Assembly (NCBI RefSeq): GCF_900091465.1
Contig: NZ_FMHV01000002.1
Coordinates: forward strand, 4,526,001 to 4,590,000
Direction: 5' to 3'
From: Micromonospora rhizosphaerae
Lineage (GTDB): Bacteria; Actinomycetota; Actinomycetes; Mycobacteriales; Micromonosporaceae
Length of the DNA: 64,000 nucleotides
Below are positions 34,329-42,242 of this stretch, one piece after another. Under the pieces are notes generated by a model that worked only from the letters and a program-made list of their open reading frames with translations, did no database searches and was not told the origin of the DNA. The first letter of the stretch is position 1. Every line of letters begins with the position of its first letter. A program made the position numbers and the translations under genes.

Positions 34329-35324
34329 TCACGCGGGCGGCCGGTCGACCGGCGCGGGATACAGTCCGGCCAGCGCGTGCGCGGTTGCGGTGAACCGGTC
34401 CCGCAGCTCCGCCGGGGCGAGCACTTCCACCTCGGCGCCGAGCTTGAGCAGCTCGACGTGCCCCTGCTTGACCGATTCGATCGGCACCCTGGTGTGCACC
34501 CAGCCGTGCTCGTCGGGCTCACCGGCCGCGGCCCGGGCCGCCCGGCTCATCGCCGGCGGGAAGACGTACGTCATGAACTCCAGCGCCGCCACGGTCATCC
34601 GCACCCGGGCCTCGTCGCGGTAGACGCCCCGCTCGTAGCGGTCGGTCCACTCCCGCCAGTACGCGGCCAGATCGAAGTCGCCCGGCCGGTCGAACCGCTC
34701 GTCCCGCACCACCAGATCGAGCACCTCCGCGACCCGGTACGTGCGCAGCTGGTCGCCGGAGCGGGCCACCAGGTACCACCGGCCGGCCTTGAGCACCACG
34801 GCCAGCGGGGCGAGCAGGCGGGTCACCTCGCGCGGCGTCTTCCAGCGCCGGTAGCGCAGCTCGACCATCCGGTCCTCCCAGACCGCCCGGGCCAGCGCGG
34901 CCAGGTGCGGGGTCGGCTCCGGGTCCCGGAACCACCCCGGGGCGTCCAGGTGGAACCGCTGCCGCATCCGGCCACCCCGGTCGGCCAACTCGTCGGGGAG
35001 CGCGGCGAGCAGCTTCAGCTCCGCCGCGGCCAGCACCGGGCCGAGCCCGAGCTCGGCGGCAGGGCCGGGCATGCCGGCCAGGAAAAGCGCCTCCGCCTCC
35101 GAGGCGGTCATCCCGGTCAGCCGGGTCCGATAGCCCTCCAGCAGCCGGTATCCGCCGGCCGGGCCGCGGTCGGCGTACACCGGCACCCCGGCGGCGCCGA
35201 GTGACTCGACGTCCCGGTAGACGGTGCGGACCGACACCTCCAGGGCGTCGGCGAGTTCCTGGGCGGTCATCCGCCTCCGGGTCTGCAGGAGCAGCAGCAA
35301 GGAGACCAGCCGGCTGGCGCGCAC
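34329..35324 (-). CDS. WYL-domain transcriptional regulator (DeoR-type HTH)
   Basis: 331 residues. The HTH is ASRLVSLLLLLQTRRRMTAQ then ELADALEVSVRTVYRDVESL, in the YafY/DeoR style. The WYL domain follows, with W-Y-L in LLAPLAVVLKAGRWYLVARS, and a WCX-like tail. WYL domains bind nucleic acid or nucleotides and often respond to DNA damage or phage. GTG 35324 is used; the longer frame to 35498 has no support. Its target genes are not evident. Confidence 0.88.
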   Translation of the reverse strand: MRASRLVSLLLLLQTRRRMTAQELADALEVSVRTVYRDVESLGAAGVPVYADRGPAGGYRLLEGYRTRLTGMTASEAEALFLAGMPGPAAELGLGPVLAAAELKLLAALPDELADRGGRMRQRFHLDAPGWFRDPEPTPHLAALARAVWEDRMVELRYRRWKTPREVTRLLAPLAVVLKAGRWYLVARSGDQLRTYRVAEVLDLVVRDERFDRPGDFDLAAYWREWTDRYERGVYRDEARVRMTVAALEFMTYVFPPAMSRAARAAAGEPDEHGWVHTRVPIESVKQGHVELLKLGAEVEVLAPAELRDRFTATAHALAGLYPAPVDRPPA

Positions 35325-35510
35325 CCGCCGACGGTAACGCCGCGCCCGACCGGCGCCGACACCGGGAAGGAGACTCACTCGCCGCCGCCGTCCACCGGCT
35401 GACAGATTCGGCCATGACACGCGGTCGCATCCGGCGGGAGGCCGCTTCGGCGCGGAGGGCACGATCGCCGAGGAGATTGCCGGCGTCCTCGCCTGCACCG
35501 GGCGACAAGC

Positions 35511-35930
35511 CTAGTCTTGCGCCGGGCGCTCGGCGAAGACTTCAGTTGCGACCTGGTAGCCGTCGAACGCGCGAGCCACGCCGGCATAGGCCGCGATCTG
35601 GATGAAGACCTCGACGATCTCCTCTTTCCTGGCTCCGCTGTTGAGGGCGATGCGGACCTGGCCACGCAGGGGCTCAAGAACGCCGAGCGTGGCCGCGATC
35701 GTCACGGACACGAGCGCCCGCGTCCGGGTGTCGAGGTGCTCCGTGCGCGGCCAGGCGTCGCCGAACGCGTGCATGGTCGCGATGCGCTTGAAGTCGTCCC
35801 CGTTGACCGGTTCGCCCGGTGCCGGGCCGAGGAAACGTTCCAGCCGGAAGCCCAGCAGAGTCTCGGCCGTGTCGAGCGCAGCCGCGTATCCGGCGTCCGA
35901 CGTTGCGGGGGTGCCGTCACTCCTGGTCAT
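35511..35930 (-). CDS. Carboxymuconolactone decarboxylase family protein
   Basis: 139 residues of the CMD/AhpD-like helical fold. Family signatures are HAFGDAWPRTEHLDTRTRAL and VSVTIAATLGVLEPLRGQVR with ALNSGARKEEIVEVFIQIAAYAG. The CxxC of AhpD is absent, so it belongs to the CMD branch rather than to the disulfide-reductase branch. AAAGGA lies 5 bases before ATG 35930. No aromatic-degradation genes are nearby. The substrate is unknown. Confidence 0.85.
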   Translation of the reverse strand: MTRSDGTPATSDAGYAAALDTAETLLGFRLERFLGPAPGEPVNGDDFKRIATMHAFGDAWPRTEHLDTRTRALVSVTIAATLGVLEPLRGQVRIALNSGARKEEIVEVFIQIAAYAGVARAFDGYQVATEVFAERPAQD

Positions 35931-36173
35931 GATGTCCTTTCTTCTTTCGGCCCCGTGGTTCCGAATCCAAGACAGCGTCGTGAGCGAAAGCCGCAATCCA
36001 ATCGCACCACGGGTGGGATACCTAAATCCCTCCGTTTCCGCACGTTGCTGTCAGGAACGTCAGTTCCGCATTCCGGTCGGTTGACGGCGGAGGCGGCCTG
36101 ACCGGAGTGCTGTCGGATACCCGTCGGGCGCGCCTCGTCGCGATTCGCGGCCGGGGCTGAGAACCTTTCTCAC

Positions 36174-37172
36174 ATGCTGCGTTCCGACGTCCCGGTGCTG
36201 CCCCGCACGTCGGCCCGACCCGCCCTGCCTGGCGGGCCGGCCAACTTCACCGAGGCGTGGCTGCGCAACCGGCGGCTGTCCGAGCACACCCGCGACGCGT
36301 ACCGGCGGGACATCGCGGGCTGGCTGAGCTGGTGCGCCGGGCGGGGGCTGGACCCGCTGCGGGCGAACTTCCTCGACGTCAACGCCTACGGCCGGGCGTT
36401 GGAGTCCACTCTCGGCGTCCGCAGCGGACGGCCGCTCACCCCGGCCACCGTCGCGCGCCGGCTCTCCGCCCTGTCCAGCTGGTACGACTTCCTGGTCAAA
36501 CTGCGCGCGGTCGACGCCAACCCGGTCTCCGGTGCCGACCGGCCTCGGATCGACCGGGACCACTCCGCCACCATCGGCCTCACCCCCGAGGAGGTCGACG
36601 CCCTGCTCGCGGCCGCCGAGGCGGAAGCCGGCCCGACCGCCGCGCGCAACCGCGCCGCCATCGCCCTCCTGGCCGACCTGGGCCTGCGGGTGGGCGAGCT
36701 GGTCTCACTCAACCTCGACGACCTCGGCGCGGAGCGGGGGCACCGCAGCGTGCGCTTCGTCGGCAAGGGCGGCAAGGTGCGCCGGCGGGCGTTGACCCCG
36801 GGCACCGCGTACGCGGTGGACGCCTACCTGGCGGGGCGGGCCGCCGCACAGCGGGTGACCGTGCCGGAGCTGACCGGTCCGCTGCTGGTCACCGCCACCG
36901 GCGCCCGCCTGGACCGGCACTCGGTGTTCCGGCTGGTGCGCCGGCTCGCCCGGGCGGCCGGGATCCCGGCGTGGGCGAAGCTGTCGCCGCACTCGCTGCG
37001 GCACGCCTTCGCCACCACCGCCCGCGCCGAGGGGGTGCCGCTGGAGGACGTGCAGGACGCCATGGGGCACGCCGATCCCCGCACCACCCGCCGCTACGAC
37101 CGGGACCGGCACAACCTGGACCGCGACCCGGCGTACGTCATCTGGGCGGCCCGGGCCCGCCGCCGCGGCTGA
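36174..37172 (+). CDS. Tyrosine recombinase (XerC/D-like, solo)
   Basis: 332 residues. An N-terminal SAM-like core-binding domain (NFTEAWLRNRRLSEHTRDAYRRD) precedes the catalytic domain. Catalytic residues are R172 (GLRVGEL), K201 (VGKGGKVRR), H273 and R276 (SPHSLRHAF), H299 (MGHADPRTT) and Tyr308 (RRYDR). The set is complete, so it should be active. It could be a chromosome-dimer XerC/D or the integrase of an old element; no excisionase, att repeat or tRNA is visible beside it. Confidence 0.88.
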   Translation: MLRSDVPVLPRTSARPALPGGPANFTEAWLRNRRLSEHTRDAYRRDIAGWLSWCAGRGLDPLRANFLDVNAYGRALESTLGVRSGRPLTPATVARRLSALSSWYDFLVKLRAVDANPVSGADRPRIDRDHSATIGLTPEEVDALLAAAEAEAGPTAARNRAAIALLADLGLRVGELVSLNLDDLGAERGHRSVRFVGKGGKVRRRALTPGTAYAVDAYLAGRAAAQRVTVPELTGPLLVTATGARLDRHSVFRLVRRLARAAGIPAWAKLSPHSLRHAFATTARAEGVPLEDVQDAMGHADPRTTRRYDRDRHNLDRDPAYVIWAARARRRG

Positions 37173-37199
37173 CGGCCCGGACAGCCCACTGCCATGACG

Positions 37200-37236
37200 C
37201 GGTTCGCCGGGTGAGCGCCACTCACCCGGCGAACCG
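37200..37236. terminator. Bidirectional terminator between recombinase and VOC genes
   Basis: A perfect 16-bp stem (37200-37215 with 37221-37236), 5-base loop CGCCA, sits exactly between two convergent genes. Confidence 0.75.
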
Positions 37237-37247
37237 GCCACCGGGGC

Positions 37248-37619
37248 TCAGCCCCGCGGGCGGGGACAGATGCAGAATGGCTGGCCGATCGGGTCGATCA
37301 GCACCACCCACCGCTCGCCGCCAGGCTGGAAGTCCGGCTTCGACGCGCCGGCCGCCACGAACTCCTTCTCGGCCAGGGCCAGGTCGTCCACGTACAGGTC
37401 GAGGTGGTAGCGCTTGCCGGCGGTCTCGTCCGGCCAGGTCGGCGGCGCGTAGCCCGGCACCAGCCCGAAGCCGATCGAGACGCCGTCCTTGCTGATCATG
37501 GCGTACTCGGCCTGGCTGTGGGTGATCTCCCAACCCAGGGCGCGGTGGTAGAACCCGGCGTGGGCGACCGGGTCGGAACTGTCGAGGTTGACCATGGCGA
37601 GGTCGGCGTTGACTGTCAT
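37248..37619 (-). CDS. VOC family (glyoxalase/bleomycin-resistance fold) protein
   Basis: 123 residues with the paired beta-alpha-beta-beta-beta modules of VOC proteins. Opening ADLAMVNLDSSDPVAHAGFY and GWEITHSQAEYAMI with the end ERWVVLIDPIGQPFCICPRP are typical. It may bind a metal or small hydrophobic ligand; the substrate is unknown. Its C-terminus is a close match to the VOC remnant at 2785-2943, which helps identify that relic. ATG 37619. Confidence 0.85.
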   Translation of the reverse strand: MTVNADLAMVNLDSSDPVAHAGFYHRALGWEITHSQAEYAMISKDGVSIGFGLVPGYAPPTWPDETAGKRYHLDLYVDDLALAEKEFVAAGASKPDFQPGGERWVVLIDPIGQPFCICPRPRG

Positions 37620-37763
37620 GCCGGCCAGTCTGTCGACAGGATCCTGACACCCTCTGGCAGGTACTCGCGCCGACTTTCGGCAGAGCAGTTCCAGTTGCCG
37701 GGGCGCGCGGGACAGGGGCGAGTTTCCTGCGCGCCGGCCCGCGGTTCTCTACGGTCGGGGGTG

Positions 37764-38222
37764 ATGGGCGAGGAGCAGCCCTGGACCCGGCCGGCCCGGC
37801 CCCGCCGGCCGGTGCACACCGGTCTGGTGCTGGGCGGCTGGGGGCTGGGCCTGTGTCTGGTCGGAGTGGCCGGTCTGGCCGTCTGGAACGTGCAGGTGGT
37901 GCTGCAGGCCAAGGGGCCGGTGCGGCAGACCGCCGAGGACTTCTTCCGGGAGGTCGCCGCCGGCGACACCGACCGGGCCTACGACAGGTTGTGCTCCGAC
38001 ACCCGCAGCCGGTGGAGCCAGGTCGGCTTCGGCAGCTGGGTGCGGACCCCGCCGCAGGTCAACGGCTGGGAGATCACCGACGTGTCAGTGGCCACCCTGG
38101 GTGGCCGTCCGCGGGGGACGGTGACCGTGCGGGTGACCCGCGACGGCGGCGACAGCGAGGAGCGCAAGCTGCCGGTGGTGCAGGAGCACGGAAAGTGGCG
38201 GGTCTGCGGCGATCCTTTCTGA
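37764..38222 (+). CDS. Membrane-anchored NTF2-like (DUF4878-type) protein
   Basis: 152 residues. A short polar N-terminus and one transmembrane helix (LVLGGWGLGLCLVGVAGLAV) anchor an extracytoplasmic domain of about 100 residues (AEDFFREVAAGDTDRAYDRL and GWEITDVSVATLGGRPRGTV) in the style of DUF4878/lumazine-binding-like NTF2 folds. A Cys pair (LCSDT and VCGDPF) could form a disulfide. Function unknown. ATG 37764. Confidence 0.75.
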   Translation: MGEEQPWTRPARPRRPVHTGLVLGGWGLGLCLVGVAGLAVWNVQVVLQAKGPVRQTAEDFFREVAAGDTDRAYDRLCSDTRSRWSQVGFGSWVRTPPQVNGWEITDVSVATLGGRPRGTVTVRVTRDGGDSEERKLPVVQEHGKWRVCGDPF

Positions 38223-38232
38223 CCGGCGCGCG

Positions 38233-38952
38233 TCAGCCGCGGGGGCCGAGGTCGCCGCTGCGGTAGTGGCGGCGGCAGAGCACCTGGTAGCGGACCTCGG
38301 CGCTGTCCACGGTGTCGCCGATGACGACCTGTTCGCCCTCGCGGACCACCCGCCCCTCGACCACCCGGGCGTTGAGCAGGCCTTCCCGGCCGCACCAGCA
38401 GAGCACCTCGACCTGGATCCGGGCCACCTCGTCGGCCAGCTCGAACAGCCGTTGCGCGGCCGGGAACAGGCAGGAGCGGAAGTCGGTGGCCAGGCCGAAG
38501 GCGTACACGTCGACGTCGTAGTTGTCGACCAGTTCGGCCATCTGCTCGACGTGCTCCAGGTTGTAGAAGGACGCCTCGTCGCAGATCAGGTAGTCGACGC
38601 GTACCCCCTCGGCCCAGGCGCCGCGGACCAGGTCGCGCAGGTCGAGCGAGTCGGTGACCTCGATGGCGGAGTGGGCCAGGCCGATCCGGGTGGTGACCTG
38701 CGGGCCGAGCGACCGGTCGATGCGGGTGGTGACCAGGCCGCGCCGGCCCTGCCGGGCGTGGTTGTAGTTCATCTGCAGGGCCATCGTGGACTTGCCACAG
38801 TCCATCGGCCCCCAGAAGAACTTCAGCGCGGCGGCGTGCAGCGGCCGCCCGTCGACGGCGCGCGCCGCGGCGCAGCCACCGGCGAGGGGGTCGTCCGGGC
38901 CCGGGAGGGGTCGGGCCAGGCAGATCGGGGCGGCAGCGGCGTCGTCGGTCAC
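38233..38952 (-). CDS. tdk: Thymidine kinase
   Basis: 239 residues. The P-loop is GPMDCGKST (48-56); the Walker B-like CDEASFY and the FGLATDFR lasso segment bind ATP and thymidine. Zinc ligands are in VLCWCGREG and VLCRRHY. It phosphorylates thymidine in the salvage pathway. The GTG at 38952 gives an N-terminal extension of about 40 residues before the P-loop, longer than in most bacterial enzymes; no better start is visible inside it. Confidence 0.93.
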   Translation of the reverse strand: MTDDAAAAPICLARPLPGPDDPLAGGCAAARAVDGRPLHAAALKFFWGPMDCGKSTMALQMNYNHARQGRRGLVTTRIDRSLGPQVTTRIGLAHSAIEVTDSLDLRDLVRGAWAEGVRVDYLICDEASFYNLEHVEQMAELVDNYDVDVYAFGLATDFRSCLFPAAQRLFELADEVARIQVEVLCWCGREGLLNARVVEGRVVREGEQVVIGDTVDSAEVRYQVLCRRHYRSGDLGPRG

Positions 38953-39007
38953 GTCCGGGCAGCCTAGTCCATCGACCAGACCGGATCCGGTCGGCGCGTG
39001 GCCGGGC

Positions 39008-40405
39008 TCAGAGCACCCGGGGCGGCGTGTTGCCCGCGGCCACGATGGCCCGCCGGATCGGCACGGCGGCCAGCAGCAGGAACCCGACCACGAAGAAGAT
39101 TAGCAGTGAGACCAGGCCCACCCGGTAGGAGGCGGTGAGCTGGAACACCAGGCCGAAGGCGAGCGGCCCGAGCCAGCTGGTGCCCTTGTCGCTGATCTCG
39201 TAGAAGCCGTAGTACTCGCCCTCCTTGCCGGCGGGGATGAGCTGGCTGAACAGCGACCGGCTCAGCGCCTGGCTGCCGCCGAGCACCAGCCCGATCGCCC
39301 CGCCGAGCAGCATGAACGGCAGCGGCTCCTCGGCGGGCAGCCGGAACGCGGCGATGATCACACCGATCCAGAGCACCAGACTGAGCAGCACGGTCTTCCA
39401 CGCGCCGACGCGCCCGGCGAGCGCGCCGAGGGCGAGCGCCCCGCCGAAGGCGAGGAACTGCACCAGCAGGATCGTCGTGATCAGGGTGCTCTGCTCCAGC
39501 CGCAGCTCCTTGGTGCCGTACTGGCTGGCCAGGGTGATGACGGTCTGGATGCCGTCGTTGTAGACCAGGAAGGCGAGCAGGAAGAACAGCGTCAGCGGGT
39601 ACGCCTTGATGTTCCGCAGGGTGTGGCCGAGCTGCCGGAACCCGTCGGCGACCACGTTGCGGCCGCCGGCCCGGGCCGCGACGGCGGCCGCGGCGGCGGG
39701 ATGTTCGCGCAGCCAGCGCAGCGGCACCAGGGTGAACGCGGCCCACCACACGCCCGCCGACACGATCGACCAGCGGGCCAGGTCGAGGGTGCGCTGCGGG
39801 TTGCCCTCCTCGCTGAGCACGGTGATCGCGACCAGGTTGAGCGCGAGCAGCAGACCGCCGCCGAGATAGCCGATACCCCAGCCGCGGCTGGAGATGGCGT
39901 CGCGTTCGTCGGGGCCGCCGAGCTGCGGCAGGAACGAGTTGTAGACCACCACGGCCGCGCCGAAGGAGATGTTCGCGATCAGGAACAGCGCCCCGCCGAG
40001 CAGGTAGCGCCCGCCGGTCACGAAGGCCATCGCGATCGTCGCGGCGGCGCCGGTGAACGCGGCGGCGGCCAGCAGCCGCTTCTTGTGCGCGGAACGGTCC
40101 GCGATCGCACCCATCACCGGCAGCACGAAGACGGTGAGGAAGACGGACAACGAGATGAGGTACGGGTAGTAGGAGCCGGCGGCGACCCGGATGCCCAGCG
40201 GGTGCACGTACCCCTCACAGTGGTCCGCGCCGAGTTCGCAGCCGGCCGCCAGCTCGGTGACGGTGGTCAGGAACGGGCCGAGGAAGACCGTGATGACGGT
40301 GGTCTGGAAGGCAGAGTTGGCCCAGTCGTAGAAGTACCAGCCGGTGCGCTCGCGGCGGGTGCTCGACGGGGGCTCGTGCAGGGTGGGGCTGACCGTCTCG
40401 GCCAT
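39008..40405 (-). CDS. MFS transporter of the UMF1 / Atg22 type
   Basis: 465 residues, about 12 helices. The Atg22-family opening GWYFYDWANSAFQTTVITVF and the D-R-S-A-H-K-K-R loop are unmistakable. In yeast Atg22 exports amino acids from the vacuole; bacterial members are uncharacterised permeases. GAGGAG precedes ATG 40405. Downstream of the GDPD gene on the same strand, with 18 bases between. Confidence 0.88.
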   Translation of the reverse strand: MAETVSPTLHEPPSSTRRERTGWYFYDWANSAFQTTVITVFLGPFLTTVTELAAGCELGADHCEGYVHPLGIRVAAGSYYPYLISLSVFLTVFVLPVMGAIADRSAHKKRLLAAAAFTGAAATIAMAFVTGGRYLLGGALFLIANISFGAAVVVYNSFLPQLGGPDERDAISSRGWGIGYLGGGLLLALNLVAITVLSEEGNPQRTLDLARWSIVSAGVWWAAFTLVPLRWLREHPAAAAAVAARAGGRNVVADGFRQLGHTLRNIKAYPLTLFFLLAFLVYNDGIQTVITLASQYGTKELRLEQSTLITTILLVQFLAFGGALALGALAGRVGAWKTVLLSLVLWIGVIIAAFRLPAEEPLPFMLLGGAIGLVLGGSQALSRSLFSQLIPAGKEGEYYGFYEISDKGTSWLGPLAFGLVFQLTASYRVGLVSLLIFFVVGFLLLAAVPIRRAIVAAGNTPPRVL

Positions 40406-40423
40406 GGGCTCCTCTGCCAGGGT

Positions 40424-41191
40424 TCAGGCGGCCCAGTGGCCGCGGCTGCGGTAGACGTCGCGCAGCACGCCGACGTGATCGGTCATGATGCCATCCACAC
40501 CAAGATCAAGTAAGTCGTGCATTTCGGCAGGATCGTCGATCGTCCAGACGTGCACCTGCAAGCCCAACCGGTGGCAGTACGCGAGGAACCGCCGGTCCAC
40601 CACCGGGATACGCCCGTAGCGGACCGGGACCTGGGCGGCCACCACGGACGGCGGCAGCCGCAGCGACCGCCCGTGCAGGGAGGCCATCCGCAGCCGGGCC
40701 ACCCCGCGCATGCCGAGGCTGGTGGCGACCTTCGGCCCGGCCTGCTCCCGCAGGCGGGTCAGCCGGGCGTCGCTGAACGAGGCGAGCAGCACCCGCTCCC
40801 CGGCGCCGGCCCGGGTCACCGTGTCCACCGTGGGCTGGACGCCGCGGTCGGCCTTGACGTCGATGTTGAACCGGACCTCCGGCCAGGCGGCGAGGACCTC
40901 GTCGAGCCGGGGCAGCACCGCGGCGCCGCCGACCCGTACCGAGGCCAGGTCGGCCCAGCGCAGGTCGGCGATGCGCCCGTGCTCGCCGGTGACCCGGTGC
41001 AGGGTGGCGTCGTGGAAGATCACCGCCACCGCGTCGGCGGTGGCGTGCACGTCGGTCTCCACGTACCGGTAGCCGAGCGCGATGGCGCGGGCGAACGCGG
41101 CGGCGGTGTTCTCGTCACCGTCCGCGGCGCCGCCCCGGTGGGCGAAGGCGAGCGGCGCGGGGGCGTCGAGGTAGCCGGAGCGGGGCAGCAC
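40424..41191 (-). CDS. Glycerophosphodiester phosphodiesterase
   Basis: 255 residues of the GDPD TIM barrel. Catalytic and metal residues are in FAHRGGA, DENT, YVETDVHATAD and VIFHDATLHRVTG (HD pair), with FNIDVK and VWTIDDP completing the barrel. It hydrolyses glycerophosphodiesters to glycerol-3-phosphate and an alcohol. No signal peptide, so it is cytoplasmic. It lies with an acyltransferase gene of lipid metabolism just upstream. Confidence 0.9.
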   Translation of the reverse strand: MLPRSGYLDAPAPLAFAHRGGAADGDENTAAAFARAIALGYRYVETDVHATADAVAVIFHDATLHRVTGEHGRIADLRWADLASVRVGGAAVLPRLDEVLAAWPEVRFNIDVKADRGVQPTVDTVTRAGAGERVLLASFSDARLTRLREQAGPKVATSLGMRGVARLRMASLHGRSLRLPPSVVAAQVPVRYGRIPVVDRRFLAYCHRLGLQVHVWTIDDPAEMHDLLDLGVDGIMTDHVGVLRDVYRSRGHWAA

Positions 41192-41298
41192 GCAGCGCAG
41201 TATGCCTCCCGGCGGTGGCCGCAGGGTGACCGCCCGGCGGCCAGGGGGCGATCATCGGGGCGGCAGTTGTCGTGCGACGCCGCTACGGTCGCCGGCGG

Positions 41299-42066
41299 TC
41301 AGGCTGGTCGGCGCCGCCGGTGCGAGCGGGCGGTGTCCACCGGGCGGCTGGGGTCGACGTGGCGGGGGCGGTCCGGCTCGTCGGGGCGCAGCGGGATCAG
41401 TTCGTCCGTGATCGCGTCGATGATCCGGTCGATGGCCTGCCGGGCCGCGCCAGGCGTGCCGGGGTCACGCAGGTGGACCGGGTCGCCGAAGTGCACCCGG
41501 ATCAGCGGCCGGCGCACCAGCGCCCGGGCGAGTCCGCGCAGCACCCCCTGAGGCGTCGTCCGGTACGGCAGCACCTCGTGGGAGCCCCACTGGGCCACCG
41601 GGATCACCGGGGCGCCGCTGGCGAAGGCGAGCCGGGCGGCGCCGGTCTTGCCGCGTTCGGGCCACATGCCGGGGTCCAGGCCGATCCTCCCCTCGGGATA
41701 GACCAGGATCACCGAGCCGGCGGCGACCGCCGCGGCGGCGTCGTCGAGGGCCTGGTGGACCGAGGCGGTGCCCCGGTTGACGCGGATGTGCCCGGCGCGG
41801 CGCATGGCCGACCCGACCACGGGGGCCCGGAACAGCCCTCCGGTGGCCATGAACCGGGGAGCGACGTCCCGGGCGCGGGAGGCGGCGGCGAGCACCACCG
41901 GGTCGAACGGGCTGATGTGGTTGGCGGCCAGGATGAGCGGCCCGCGGCGCAGGTCGGCCGGCACGTCGCCGGTGACCTCAAGGCGGGCGAAGAGGCCCAC
42001 GATGCCGCGGGCGAGCAGTTGGGCGGCGCGCCAGATCAGCGGCGGCCGCCAAGCGGTGCTGTTCAT
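41299..42066 (-). CDS. 1-acyl-sn-glycerol-3-phosphate acyltransferase
   Basis: 255 residues. The acyltransferase motif I is ANHISPFDP (HX4D), motif III is VYPEGRIG, and motif II-like GHIRVNRG lies between. ATG 42066 removes a poor N-terminal extension. It acylates lysophosphatidic acid to phosphatidic acid in phospholipid synthesis. The C-terminal tail is arginine-rich. Confidence 0.9.
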   Translation of the reverse strand: MNSTAWRPPLIWRAAQLLARGIVGLFARLEVTGDVPADLRRGPLILAANHISPFDPVVLAAASRARDVAPRFMATGGLFRAPVVGSAMRRAGHIRVNRGTASVHQALDDAAAAVAAGSVILVYPEGRIGLDPGMWPERGKTGAARLAFASGAPVIPVAQWGSHEVLPYRTTPQGVLRGLARALVRRPLIRVHFGDPVHLRDPGTPGAARQAIDRIIDAITDELIPLRPDEPDRPRHVDPSRPVDTARSHRRRRPA

Positions 42067-42198
42067 CAGTGCTGGATGGTCGCACGGGCCGGGGTGACGG
42101 TGGGGCCCGATCCCGGGCCGGGCGGCAGAGGTGATCAGGGTCATTGGTCCCGGGTCGGGTCGGGACCCCCGGCCCTGCCGCTGTTCTACGACGCCCGG

Positions 42199-42222
42199 TA
42201 GTATTTACTACGTCTCGTAGTA
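42199..42222. promoter_or_regulatory. cydA promoter with a BlaI/MecI-type operator
   Basis: TACTACGTCTCGTAGTA at 42206-42222 is a perfect 7-bp inverted repeat around TCT, the form TACTACR-N3-YGTAGTA bound by BlaI/MecI/CopY-type repressors. TAGTAT at 42199-42204 is a good -10 box just before it, so a bound repressor would cover the transcription start. A second half-match (TAGTA-TT-TACTA) overlaps the -10 box. No blaI gene is in the window. Confidence 0.7.
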
Positions 42223-42242
42223 TGCACGGCTGGGGGTTTCAG

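Noticed and set aside
42222..42242. ATG 42222 as the cydA start
   Set aside because: It overlaps the operator and lies at the predicted transcription start; GTG 42243 has a ribosome site and gives the usual N-terminus.
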